Below are positions 45,389 to 56,543 of a stretch of DNA of 64,000 nt, one piece after another (position 1 is the stretch's first letter; each line of letters starts with the position of its first letter). This DNA comes from Nannochloris sp. 'desiccata' (Eukaryota; Chlorophyta; Trebouxiophyceae; Chlorellales; Chlorellaceae). The stretch is taken from contig JAGTXX020000012.1 of NCBI GenBank assembly GCA_019044685.2, forward strand, positions 186,001-250,000, given 5' to 3'. Made by a program: the position numbers and the translations under genes. Below the pieces are notes generated by a model. It was not told where the DNA came from. It saw only the letters and a program-made list of their open reading frames with translations, and made no database searches.

Positions 45389-47001
45389 TTAACTGTAAAC
45401 ATCAATATTCTCAATATCCATCTCCTTGATAGTATCGCTCGCCAACCCTCTCTTCAATCGCTGCGCAGCATGCGCAGCACCCAAAGCCCCTTCTTTCCTC
45501 CACTCTGCCACAAACTCATCAAAATCGATAACCCCATCTCCATTACTATCAGCTCGTTTCACCAGTTCCAACACATCAGCATGGTCAATGCCTCCTCCAA
45601 GAGACGTCTGACTCAGCGCCGTCTCTATTTCCTCCACAGTTAAAGTACCGCTACCATCCGCATCTAGCTCTAAAAACATCTTTCTAAGCAAATCTTCCCG
45701 TTGCAAAAGTCTTAAATCCACTGTAGATGCTAAAAATTCGTTGTAATCGATCGCGCCAGAGCCATCCACGTCAGCGTCTTGCATCACTTTTTGGATTTCA
45801 GCATCAGATAAAGCACCACCTCCGCTGGCACTGGCCCTTAAACCTTGCCTAAATTCTTCGTAAGTGATGCTTCCATCTCCATCAAGGTCAAAACTGTTGA
45901 ATAATTCTTTTAAACCTTGAATTTCGTCAGCTCCGAGGTGTTGGGCTGCAATGAGAATTGCCGCTTTTCGAAGTCTGGTTTGTGCGGCAAATTGCTTCAT
46001 CCTGTCTACTACCACCGAGTCTAAAGGCCTGTCTGAGGCTACGCCGTTCTCTTTCAACCATGGATGAGATATTAATTCACCAATAGTAGGTCTTCTCGAA
46101 GGATCCAGGGTCAAAATACTTCTCACAAGATTTTTAGCCTCTTCAGAAATTGATGGCCAGGGGTCGCAGGAAAAGTCTACCTGGCCTTTTAAAATAGACA
46201 TGAAGATATCTTTATCAGAAGAACCCCAAAATGGGGGTAATCCACATAACAATATATATAAAACAACGCCTAAACTCCATATGTCAGCTTCATTGCTGTA
46301 CTTTCTTCTTAAGACCTCTGGAGCTACGTAGTACGGAGAGCCGACAAGAACAGAGAATTCATCTCCAGGCTTGAAGAAAGTCCCCAACCCGAAATCGCAA
46401 GCAACCAAATCAGTATCATCAGTCTGGCTACTTAATAAAAAGTTCTCAGGTTTAATATCTCGATGCATAACGCCTAAATTGTGGCAATGGGCAACCATCT
46501 CAACCATTTGTCGGAAAAATTTTGCAGCTTCGGCTTCTGAAAAAGTCCCCTTTGCGATGATTCTATCAAATAATTCACCGCCGGTACAATATTCCATGAC
46601 AATATGCACATTTTCACGGTCTTCGTAGACTTCTTTGAGGTCAGCAAGGGTTTTATGAGGGCTGAGTAAGTGCAAAATTTCTATTTCTCTTCGGATATCT
46701 TCAATGTCTTCAGGAGAGACGAGTCTAGCTTTTGATATAGATTTGCAGGCGTAGAGTTTACCAGAGTCGAGTCTTTTGGCGAGACGGACGATTCCAAAGG
46801 CACCTTTGCCTTTTAGAAAGAAGACATACATACATACATACATAGTAAAGAAGCAAGTGAGCGGGGCTAGGTTCAATTGAAAAAGTACTGTCGTTTTGAC
46901 TGAGAACTAGTTATCGTCCGATTCTTACCTACGATGTCTCCAATATCATAATGGTCTTCGAGTTTATCTGCTCGTTCAGTTCGAATGACTTCGTTTGGCA
47001 T
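45389..47001 (-). CDS. Calcium-dependent protein kinase (CDPK)
   Basis: Minus-strand exons 47001-46929 and 46809-45389 (119 bp intron, phase 1, splitting the glycine loop) encode 497 residues. The Ser/Thr kinase domain is at about 20-280: GKGAFGIV loop, ACKSISK lysine, HRDIKPEN, CDFGLG (DFG) and YVAPEVLRRKYS. A junction/autoinhibitory segment (MKQFAAQTRLRKAAILIAA) precedes four EF-hands with intact loops: DLDGDGSITYEE, DVDGSGAIDYNE, DADGSGTLTVEE and DSNGDGVIDFDE. Calcium binding would release the kinase. The N-terminus is short (MPNEVIR) and lacks a myristoylation site, so it is probably soluble. The intron ends in a repeated ATGT tract (46828-46845). Confidence 0.95.
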
Positions 47002-47330
47002 TTTTGCAGATTTCTATAAATTATGACCATGAAAGGTATTTCTAGGGCGACACCCTTGATACTCCAGCCCTGGTGTGATTCACTGGGATTTAAACAAGCA
47101 TAAATTCTGTCGCGAAATTGTTTTTGTGTCGGAATTATAGCTGTTCCTGCTCAAAGCTCTCTTTCTTTTAAAAGTTTAATTAGTATCTATAGATCGACTT
47201 GACTCGCACATTTCATTAATTCACAGCATGTCAATTTCATATACGACTCCATAGCAAGTGTTGGTATTCCTAAAATGCCCCAAATCTAGCTTTCTCAGTT
47301 AACAAACTTCTCACTTGATCTATCGAAACT

Positions 47331-48157
47331 ATGCAAACTCATGTCGCTTGGGACCATAGCGTCTCTGAAGCTCTCTATAAGCGCGGAACCCGTATTCCAC
47401 GCCCGTTCTGGAAGTTTCTAGAGTATACTGGTGACGGATTAGTCTGGCTGGCAGCATGTTTTTTGGCCCTTGCTCTCCCGACGACCTCCGTCCCCATTCG
47501 CCATCTCTGGGCAAATTTCCTTCTAGGCATGCTGCTTGATTTAATAGAAACCGGGCTTGTGAAAGCGTTAATGCGCAGACCAAGGCCGCAGCATAATCTT
47601 ATAGCGAAAGATATGAATGTTATTGTTGCTGTCGATCATTTCTCTTTCCCTTCTGGACACTCCTCGCGGTTGGTGCAACCCTATTTTAGATTTTTTTAAT
47701 AAATTTCCATATTCTTACAGATATTGACGCTATAAACCTTATTTCGTGTTCTATTGAATATAGGGTATCCTTTGTAGCGTTATTTCTAGCTTGTGTTGTG
47801 CTAAATAAAGCACAAAATGAGGCTCATGGGCTGTATTTAGCGGCGGCGGGAACGTGGGCGGTGACCGTTGCCTTTTCTCGCTGCGTGATGGGCAGGCATT
47901 ATTTGAGTGATGTAGTTGCTGGTTTGCTACTAGGTGTACTAACGGTAGCATTCGTGACACAGGTACGTGCTTAAAAAGGACAGCTATTAGTATTATTCTT
48001 TTGGCTTGAAAGACTTTTGCAAGTGTTCTTCTATTAATAATTTCTTTTTATGACGTTGCAGGGAGAGTTTTCAAAGGAAGGCTTGGTGCTATCTGAAGAC
48101 CTAGTGGATGAGATGTATGGCCGTTTAGTGGGCAGGACAGCAGGGTTTTGGAGGTAG
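47331..48157 (+). CDS. PAP2-type polyisoprenoid/presqualene diphosphate phosphatase
   Basis: Exons 47331-47668, 47764-47962 and 48062-48157 encode 210 residues. All three PAP2 catalytic motifs are present: KALMRRPRP, FPSGHSSR (split by intron 1) and SRCVMGRHYLSDVVAG. Several hydrophobic helices surround them. The layout matches the PLPP6/PPAPDC2 group, which dephosphorylates isoprenoid diphosphates in the ER, although other lipid phosphatases share the motifs. Start and CDPK start face away from each other across 329 bp, so a shared promoter region is possible. Confidence 0.87.
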
Positions 48158-48398
48158 AAGAACGAATAGAAATTGCAGATGATGAAGTTGGGAGGCAGCC
48201 GAGAGGACAGAATGAGAATGCTTGGAGTTGAGTTACAATTAGGCGACGTGTAATAGATCGTCCCTTTTTAATTCATTTGATGTATACAATATATAATACC
48301 TTATTTAAAGATCTATTGCTTATTTGCTAAGCTTCCAATACCTTCAGAACTTTTGAATTTTGTTGATTGATTGCCGCGGCTTATCTGCCTGGCTTCCA

Positions 48399-49744
48399 AT
48401 GGCTCCCAAGGCCAAAAGTAAATCGTTACCTAAGAAAAGGACCCAGTCGGCAGAGGACAATGGGGCCTCCACTTCACAACCCCAGATAATTGCCAGACGC
48501 AGAGATGGGACAGACCCTAACGACCCTGTGCGCATCTACGCCGATGGTAAGTATGAATAGGAGCATAAAACAATGCTATGTACAGCATGATGGTATCAAA
48601 TGTCCTAAATCTTGCCTCCCTAAACACCCTTTTGTGAAATCATTCAGGCATCTTTGATCTCTTCCACTTTGGCCATGCTCGTGCTCTCGAACAAGCCAAG
48701 AAACTCTTCCCCCATGCCTACCTCCTCGTAGGCGTCTGCAACGATGAAGATACAAATCTGTACAAGGGTAAAACCGTCATGAATGAAGACGAGCGTTATG
48801 AATCTGTCCGTCATTGCAAATGGGTAGACGAGGTCATCCCAGATGCTCCCTGGGTAATTACAGCCGAGTTTTTGGATAAACACGATATTGACTACGCCGC
48901 GCACGATGCATTACCTTATGCAGATGCGACAGGACAGAATGACGATGTGTACGGCCCTGTAAAGAAACTAGGCAGGTTTAAAGAGACGCAAAGAACAGAA
49001 GGCATCTCCACTTCTGACTTGATCTTGAGAATAATTAAAGATTATAATGACTACGTTTTACGCAACCTTAGTCGTGGATACAGCAGAGAAGACCTGGGCT
49101 TAAGTTTATTGAAAGAACGGCGTATCAGAGCAGGTGGTGCTATTAAAAGTCTCGGTGCAAAAATGAAGGCACAGCGGCAAGTTGTCGCCGCTCGTATCCG
49201 TCGCCACGTCACCGCTGCTGGTTCTCGATTGCCTATCATCCCTGAAGTAGAGCGCAATGTCCAGGGGTTTGCAGCGACGATGGAGTCTTTGGTTGATAAG
49301 GTCGTGAATGGAGAGGTTGGAGGGGAGCTAGTCGATAATATGGATCGGTTGGTTACAGGATTTATAGGGTCTTTTGAAAAACGGTATCAAAATTTGGAAA
49401 GAGTCATAAAAAGTGCCATCGGAGGGACATTAAACCCCATGTCTCCAAAACGAAAACGCATTACAAGTGGTGCTGACAAGGGCCAGAAGAAGAAAGTCTT
49501 GGCTACGGCGGCTGTGAATAATAAAAAGAAAGTTACAAGGGAAGGCGTAGTTAAAAGAGGGGTGAAGAGCAAAAAAAGCGGCAACATAGAAAGTGTAGTT
49601 CCTGCTGCTGAAGATGAAGAGCTGTATCATGATGTAGAAGATGAAGGAGAGTATATGGCTCCTGTTGTAGCTGTGCCTGCAAAGAAGAGACGGCGTGCAG
49701 GTGGGCTGGTTGCTGCAGCTGCTGGACTTGCAATCGCCTGTTGA
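48399..49744 (+). CDS. CTP:phosphocholine cytidylyltransferase
   Basis: Exons 48399-48546 and 48648-49744 (101 bp intron, phase 1) encode 414 residues. The enzyme makes CDP-choline, the rate-limiting step of the Kennedy pathway. The catalytic core at about 43-200 has [21 protein letters not shown] (HxGH nucleotide site), [25 protein letters not shown] and [12 protein letters not shown] helical, basic segment follows, likely the membrane-binding regulatory part. The C-terminus has Lys/Arg clusters that look like nuclear localisation signals (SPKRKRI; PAKKRRR). The family is certain; choline rather than ethanolamine is favoured by the single domain. Confidence 0.93.
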
Positions 49745-50051
49745 AAAGAAAGGAGAGTGTCACGGTGATGGAAAACAAAGGAAATTGAAGTTAAAACTAA
49801 GAAAATGACTTTGCATTGCTTCTATATTGTTCTAATTGTTCTCGCGGTTCCTTTTATTTAGCAAATACTGACCTTTGAGATGTTTTTTTTCCCTTTCCCG
49901 CATCGACTCTTGCTTTGACCTTTAAAAATTTCAAAATTTGATCGACACTTTGCAAAAATTTAATAAAACAACAAAACTGGATTACATATTGAAATCTTGA
50001 CCACTCTAAATTACAATTGAATAATCCCAGATTAAACTCCTTTCATTGCTA
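49745..50051. other. Intergenic stretch, no gene seen
   Basis: AT-rich space between convergent genes. Confidence 0.35.
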
Positions 50052-50708
50052 TTAATGGCGGCTGCTTCGGCGGCTCGGCAACTCTTCTTCAACCTGCAAA
50101 CATAAAGTTTCGACATCTTTGAATTCTTTAAAAATTCCCAAGACAAGAGGTTGATCAAAATAATTTCAGCTCGACATTCCTTAAAACCCAATATAACCAT
50201 TAATCGTATAATCAATCACTATAAGTATCACAAGAACAACAGAGTTTTCTATCCTTACCTTATCCCACATTTCAACTCCACTCTTTCCACCCGGCAACAA
50301 CACCGCCCCTACGCCTGTCCCCTTCGGGTGTTCATGCATTTCATGAATCTCCTCTTTTGCAGCTTTGGCATAATTGACAATTCCATGAGGGTCGTGATGT
50401 ACGGGTACATGGGTAGGTGGGTGTTTAGAAAGGCTTCCGTGCACATGCACTGGCTTGCCATAGATGGGAATGTCCTCTTCAGATGCAGAATGGTGAACGC
50501 CACCGAGGATACAGTGTTGAGAGCTAGTGGAAATAGTGGGTGTAGGGTCGTGCTCACTACCTGGGGTAACAATGGATGTATTTGTGGTGGTGGTGGTAGG
50601 AGAGAGCTCAGTGTCAGGGTAAGAAGCAGGGGTCTCCGAGGCGCCCAGGTCAGCAGGGGTGCCACCTCCAGCTCCAGGTCGGGTTGGGGGAGGGCCTGTC
50701 GGGTCCAT
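50052..50708 (-). CDS. Small His/Pro/Thr-rich protein of unknown function
   Basis: Minus-strand exons 50708-50259 and 50093-50052 (165 bp intron, phase 0) encode 163 residues. The first 60 residues are Pro/Gly/Thr-rich and look disordered. A His-rich part follows (YGKPVHVHGSLSKHPP, HVPVHHDPHG), then a charged helix (YAKAAKEEIHEMHEHPKG) and the end GVEMWDKVEEELPSRRSSRH. No signal, membrane span or known domain is visible. His pairs could bind metal, but this is only a suggestion. The short second exon adds 13 residues and is supported by the splice sites. Confidence 0.62.
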
Positions 50709-51005
50709 TGTGGCTTTTGTAGTGACTTGATGTTAAGGGTTTCACAAAAATTTATGGAAACAAGGCTATAGACTAGCGGTTCTGGAGCCCCCTTTTCAGC
50801 TGCAGGCTATGACTTGTGGACTTGTTTCTGAGCTGGATTCGGAGCTTCCCCTGGGTCGAGGCCGCAACGAAGTTTTATTTTTTAAGAGTTTCTAAGTCTG
50901 TGAGGCAATATAGCCGAATTGAAAGCTTCCGTCTCTGTATTCTCGGATCATAAATAGTTTGGATCAATCAACTTAGCACGTTTAAATAATTCCAAGTTCG
51001 CCAAG

Positions 51006-51646
51006 ATGTCTTCAAGCTTAATTTGGGAATTAACAAAGAATTATCACAGCAAGCTTGCTAAGAATGTCAACAGACAAGTTTGGAGCAAGGAAGCCGGCAA
51101 CTTGTGCGTAGAATATACATTGGACAATTAAATGCGTTTTTAAACGATTAGTTGCGAATAAAGCTTGGCATCATTTTTGTTTTTTTCCTTTGACGATGGC
51201 TATTTTCTCTCGTTTATTACAGGTCTGGCAAGAACAGCTTCAAGTACTCTGGTCTTGCTAACTTAAACAGCACCGTTGATGTCAGTGAAGTCGATGGAGC
51301 TGTTGCCATCTCTGTGAGCAAGAAAAACGGAAAGCTCGCCACCTCTCTCTGCAAGAAGAACACTCGCCGCACTATCCAGGCTGCTGGTGCTGTCGCTGCT
51401 AGCAAGCGCCCTGATCTCAAGGTATGCAGTTTTGCTTGTTGATTTAAAAGGAAAAACTGATCAGATTCTCGGCACAGTGGCCGTCTGTGTATCTCTTTAC
51501 AAATTTCAATTTCTTGAATGATTTATGCTCTTAAGATGACCTTTAACATTTGTATTACCTAATTTCTACAGAGAGCTGCCATGGCCCGCGCTGCTGCCAT
51601 CTCCAAGGGATTGAAGAAACGTGCTGCTCTTGCCACCGCCAAATAA
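51006..51646 (+). CDS. RPL28: 60S ribosomal protein eL28
   Basis: Exons 51006-51103, 51223-51421 and 51572-51646 encode 123 residues, a normal length for eL28. The sequence begins SSSLIWELTKNYHSKLAKN and continues with FKYSGLANLNSTVDVS and LATSLCKKNTRR, then a basic C-terminus ending ATAK. It is a eukaryote-specific large-subunit protein. Introns interrupt after residue 33 and after the LK of RPDLK. Codon use is biased (AAG, GCT, CTC), in keeping with high expression. Confidence 0.92.
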
Positions 51647-51989
51647 AATATTATAAATACCATCTTGATTGTTTCAAAAACCATGGATGTAAGATAGACC
51701 CAATAAAAGAAACAAGACAGTTAAGACGATACGTTCCCTTATTTAATGACAGGCCAGATATTTAATCAAGCAGGGCATTTGTAATAGGAGTGACTCATCG
51801 GATGGCCGGCAGCAGAATGAAAATTCTAAACTTTCTCCTTGAAAAGAGCTCTGAACAAGTGAATTGTTCGTTAATTCAAACAATGAAGTTGTAGGCGGCT
51901 ATAATTGCCATTATTATATCCTTAATTACTATTTATTCAGGCTTGAATGCACCACATTTGAAAGTGGTAGACACGCGTTGCGCATCAAT

Positions 51990-53780
51990 ATGGTTGCATT
52001 TAGCGCCTGTAATAGCGCCTTAGAATTAGACCGGATGGAGCTTGCTGACGGCACCCTGGAAAAGATGCAAGAGGCAGTTAAGACGCTCATTCATGGAGTT
52101 GGTGAAGATCCAACGCGAGAAGGCCTCCTGGAAACACCAAGGGTAAGTGAACTCGATTTCATTGACTACTATGTACCCTATAAGGTTATCTCCAACCATC
52201 ATTAGTGCATATTCCTTATTTTACAGAGAGTTGCAAAAGCATGGTTGGACATGAGCAGCGGTGGTGGCCGGGAGCAGTGCCAAAAAGCTTTTGGCCAAGC
52301 TTTATTCCACGAGCCTTTACTCACAGAGAGCCCAGATGGTATTGTCCTTGTCCGTGATATCTCATTTGCCTCACTTAGTCAAGACACCCTCCTTCCTTTC
52401 CATGGCAAAGTCAATGTTGCCTACGTCCCTCAGCATGGTGTCGTCCTTGGTCTGAGTAAGCTTGCTCGAGCGACTCGATGCCTCTCTGGTAAAGTACAAC
52501 GTGTAGAACAGCTCGCAGACGATCTTACGGCAGCTATTCAACAGGAAATCTCACCGAAAGGGGTTTTTGTTACTGTTCAAGCAACGTTGTTAGGGTACGG
52601 AGCAGAGCCTGCAGCACAGGAGACGTCTGCTGCGTGTGGCTGCTTTGCTAATGAAGGAAGTGGACTCTCTGACGAGGTACGGTTACTTTTAGGACGTGGA
52701 CGAGGCAGATATCCTAGCACGGGAAGTAATTTTAATGGGAAAATAAATAATTCGCCTCTTTCCTCCACCAACGCCACCACTAGTACAGCCAGTACCACTG
52801 GGCCAGCAGCAGATGGCGAGGCTGTCTTAACAGAACCTCCTGGTGTAATGGTTTCTGCCGTTGAGGCATTATTACGTGGCATAGGTGAAGACCCCTGTAG
52901 AGAAAATCTAAAGGGAAGTGCAGAACGATATGTTCGATGGCTTGAAGGCGCAACAGCGGGATACTCTATGAAACTACCTGCCAGAGCATGCGCGTGCTGT
53001 AGTAATGGTGATGATAGTGGTATTGATAATCTTAATTTAAATGGACTAGGTGAAAATCAGGAAAAGTTGTTAACAACGGCAGCAGCAGCAACGACGTCAG
53101 AAGTAGATAGTTGTACTCGAGACTTAGCAGGGGGGATATACTTGGGCCCTGCGACTCCAGATAATGTGAGCTCAGATACATCCTCTGAGGATGATCAAAG
53201 CACTCTAGAAGGAAGCGCTGTTGGTTTTGGTGGCTCAGGACCTTGTTATGTTAGTCTGCGAGAGGAAAGAAGACCTACTGCGCCTGCCGCAATAACAGCG
53301 GCGACAGCAGCGCCTATGGTAGCAGTAGGAGAGGAAGTAGCGGAGGAAGTAGCAGAACCACCAGCAGCAACGTTATCAGTATTATCTGTTCGGTTTAGTT
53401 CACAATGTGAGCATCATTTACTCCCCTTTTACGGTACAATTAAAATTGGATATACGATCTCGCGCGCTGCCTGTGGTACGACTCAAGCTGCCGAGTTGTC
53501 TCAAGTAGTTGAAATCTTCTCCCGAAGATTACAAGTCCAAGAAAGATTGACACAACAGATTGCTGATGCTGCAGCGGCAGTGCTAGGTCCAGAGCAGGAT
53601 GTGATTGTGTTATGTGAGAGTGCTCATATGTGTATGGTGGCTAGAGGCGTTGAAGAACATGCAAGCGCAACTTTAACGACGGGGGCCAGAGGGCTCTTTG
53701 CTGAGAATGCTGTAGCGAGAAGTAAAGCTCTTCAAATTTTATTACGCGCAACAGATAATAGTGGTCTTGTCCCAAATTAG
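51990..53780 (+). CDS. GTP cyclohydrolase I with two tandem domains
   Basis: Exons 51990-52142 and 52227-53780 (84 bp intron, phase 0) encode 568 residues. The enzyme converts GTP to dihydroneopterin triphosphate, the first step of folate (and pterin) synthesis. Domain 1 (about 15-180) keeps GVGEDPTREGLLETPRR, PFHGKVNVAYVPQ and GLSKLAR but lacks the zinc ligands. Domain 2 (about 260-560) has GIGEDPCREN, CEHHLLPF (Cys and His ligands) and SAHMCMVARG (third Cys) but lacks the GLSKLAR block. Plants have the same two-domain form, in which the two halves complement each other. A long Ser/Thr/Ala-rich linker separates the domains. The true start might lie further upstream if another exon exists. 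Confidence 0.88.
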
Positions 53781-54081
53781 AATGATCGAGTATATGATAG
53801 AAAGTATTTCTATGATAAATATAATTACTAAAATAACAATATTTGAATTTTGAATTTTTTGCTTCTCTGTTCATTTTATACTGTCGTCGACCTTTCGATT
53901 GATTGATTCCTTTTTCCCTGTTTACAGTGCTCAAGTACTTTTTACAGTTTTAATAAAAAAAAAAAAAACTTTTCCGAAATAGCAACGCTCCTTCCAAAAA
54001 AAAGGAATTTGTGGAAGAAAGTAAGAACAAAAAATAACTGATGATGATAGGGAATACTCTAAATGAACCCTTAGATCACGA
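53781..54081. other. Intergenic stretch, no gene seen
   Basis: Space between convergent genes with poly-A and poly-T tracts and AT-rich sequence. Confidence 0.35.
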
Positions 54082-54750
54082 TCACGAGCCTTCTTTAAGC
54101 ACTCTATCAAAGGTTTCTACAAACACATCGACCGGCTGTGCTCCACTCAGCGCATACGTTTGACTTTTGCCACTTTTGATAAAGAAAGCAGGCACGCCTG
54201 TCACACCTAGGTGCCTCGCTTCTGAAAAATCTTTCAAAACCTCGAGTGAACCCTCATCACTACGCACCCATTCCTCAACATCAGGCAATTCCAATTGTTT
54301 ACCAATACGTATCAACACATCCAGATCACTAATATTTTCCCCCTGTTCATAGCTGGCCTGAAATAATAATGAATTTACTTGGTGACTCTTGCCGTGTTGT
54401 TTGGCAAGGGCGACAAGACGGTGCCCTGGAAATGTATTTGCTCGCCATGTCCATGATGAAAATGTAGCTCCATCTGGGGTGCCGGATTGAATGACACGGT
54501 TCTTCATTGCGAGTGCATTAGGGCCAAATTTGGCAGTAATATACTCATCAATTGGCTCGCCAGTCGGGTGATTTTTGTGGAAGTTTGGGTCTAACAGGAA
54601 CGCATGCCATGTAACTTTGATGTCAGCTGCTGTGTCGGTTTTGAGTTGTTCTATAGCCTTGGTGATGCGTTTGTGGCCTGCATAGCACCAAGGGCAGGCA
54701 AGGTCCGACCAAATTTCAGCTTCGATCTTGGGTTTCATTGCTGAAGTCAT
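54082..54750 (-). CDS. DsbA-family (FrnE-like) thioredoxin-fold oxidoreductase
   Basis: Single-exon minus-strand gene of 222 residues. The active site is CPWC (residues 19-22) in a DLACPWCYAG context. A helical insertion (WTWRANTFPGHRLVALAKQHGK) and the cis-Pro motif GVTGVPAFFI complete the DSBA fold; FrnE and HCCA-isomerase members share this pattern. No signal peptide is present, so a cytosolic role in redox or conjugation chemistry is likely. The substrate is unknown. An intronless gene of this type can signal bacterial transfer, but base composition is not unlike the neighbours. Confidence 0.88.
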   Translation of the reverse strand: MTSAMKPKIEAEIWSDLACPWCYAGHKRITKAIEQLKTDTAADIKVTWHAFLLDPNFHKNHPTGEPIDEYITAKFGPNALAMKNRVIQSGTPDGATFSSWTWRANTFPGHRLVALAKQHGKSHQVNSLLFQASYEQGENISDLDVLIRIGKQLELPDVEEWVRSDEGSLEVLKDFSEARHLGVTGVPAFFIKSGKSQTYALSGAQPVDVFVETFDRVLKEGS

Positions 54751-54984
54751 TGTTGTTTGAACTCTATTTTGAAAATAAATTGGTAATGGTTCTTGTTAAG
54801 GGAGTTGTTTTCGTTAATGAGCACTGGGTAGCAACTAAATTGAAGTAAATAAATTTAGAGGATCACATAATCTAAAATGTGGATCACATAATTCAACAAA
54901 CCTTCTAGTGGTTAGCGATGACCTACAAGCTGAGTCTGCGAATAAACTAAACGACCAAATGCCAGCGCTACGCATACTTAAAAA

Positions 54985-56145
54985 TTAGGTTTTGTGGCAG
55001 AACAGGGGAGAAGGAGCTAATATACCTCTGGAGTGCTGCCCCAGCGCCCACGCTCTCCTCTTCTTCCTCCTTTCACCTAATTTCTGCTGTTGCTGCGATT
55101 AGGTGAAACAAATCTTTCACTTTATTCTCCTCTATATTCACCTGTGCTGTTGCAGCTCGTAGCACTTCCTGCATCTCTTCTGTGCTGCGACCATACTGCA
55201 TTTCGGATGTCAAGGCTTGCTGCAATAGCAACTCGTCCAAATGCATTTTCCTGCAGCAGAAAGAAACAAAACATTATATTACCGTACTTTTTCAACACTA
55301 AAAACTCCTATTTGATAACCTAAAACCCTTCTAGTATATCGAATAACTACTTAATTAGTATATTTTCTAAGAATTAATCAACGATTAATGTGCTTACCAT
55401 ACTATTTCGAGCCCTTCAAGGCACTGATTGATCGACGGAACAGGGGGGGCGATGACAGCTCTGGCCGCAGGAGTGAGCCTTTTATCCTGCTGGATAGTGC
55501 GTGCTGCGTTTTTATACGTCTTTTCTAGGTTCTGTACTATGATATCTAGCTCTCTTCTGCACAAAACGCGTGGATAAATAGAAGGAAATTGTAAATATGG
55601 AGTCAAAACCCCTCAAAGGACTACCCGAGAGAAAAAGAAATAGGTGCATCAGAACAAGAAACGCAACAAAGCTTACAAAACTGCTTGAGCTTCTCCCATG
55701 AGCTCTTCTAAAGCTGCTAACTGTGTACTAAGTAACTTCTTTTGATAGTCTTGAAACTCAAGGAGCTCACCGTAGTGTCTAGAGTCCTGTAGAGCCTGCA
55801 AGAAAAAAGAAAAAAAAGGGGATGGGCGGAAGTAGTGGTGAAAACGGAAGTTGATTCCTAGCTGGTTCAAGTAGGATTCATAAAGCAGCGCGGACATTCG
55901 TACCGGCACTCGTCCCAATATATTTGATATGGTAGTTAGTAACGAAACCAGACGGCTCTGTAAGAAGGCAGAAAATAACTTTCAGTTGCAGAGTTGTTGA
56001 TCAAGGCGGTGAAGTGGGAGTTTGAGCAAAAAGGTGCCAGTGCTTAGAGTTGTAGGCGTACTTGGGTTGAATCCCATTTTCTGACTTCTGTCTCGGACTT
56101 GAAATAGTAATTCCGCAGTTTCTCAAGGACTTGGCCTGACGCCAT
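54985..56145 (-). CDS. Six-exon coiled-coil protein, possibly AIRIM/C1orf109-like
   Basis: Minus-strand exons 56145-56062, 55957-55904, 55795-55677, 55556-55398, 55250-55142 and 55092-54985 keep one frame through five GT-AG introns and encode 210 residues. It is almost wholly helical: WDSTQSRLVSLLTTISNILG, YQKKLLSTQLAALEELM, LDIIVQNLEKTYKNA, then PPVPSINQCLEGLE and a basic end (GERRKKRRAW). Length and helix order recall C1orf109 (AIRIM), a factor that works with the AFG2 ATPase in 60S maturation, but identity judged by eye is weak. Any short coiled-coil adaptor remains possible. The exon structure is more certain than the name. Confidence 0.6.
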
Positions 56146-56543
56146 TTAAAAGTTGCTTGATTGAGATCAAATAATCGCGCTTTATATAGAACTCGCGTTA
56201 CGCATTGTGGAGCCAATTATCTCTATTATTCTATGCGTGGATTTTGTAAGAAGTTGTTTTGCAGGGTGCTTATTGGTTTCATGGCTTGAAACAGAGGATA
56301 AAGATAAAATACCTGCTCTACCACTCAGTGACTCAGTCGCTGACTGCTGTTGCCACCCTGGCGCTGCCTCCTATTCTCTGTCTAAAAGTTGCCTTGATGA
56401 ATCTTGAATGGGTACGCATACGTTGACATAGAAGCAATGGTATGTGCTATTTAAACTGTAGAAACCACTCAAGTAGATATGTAATAATATGTAATAATAA
56501 TATTATGCATCTTTCCTCCCGCCACCCGGGAATCTAAAAATTT
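56146..56543. other. Intergenic stretch, no gene seen
   Basis: The promoter side of the coiled-coil gene and the 3' side of the MYND locus. Short plus-strand ORFs only. Confidence 0.35.

Noticed and set aside
50151..50771. 206-codon plus-strand ORF
   Set aside because: Lies opposite the spliced His-rich gene; its product is Arg/Gly/Cys-biased and lacks any motif.
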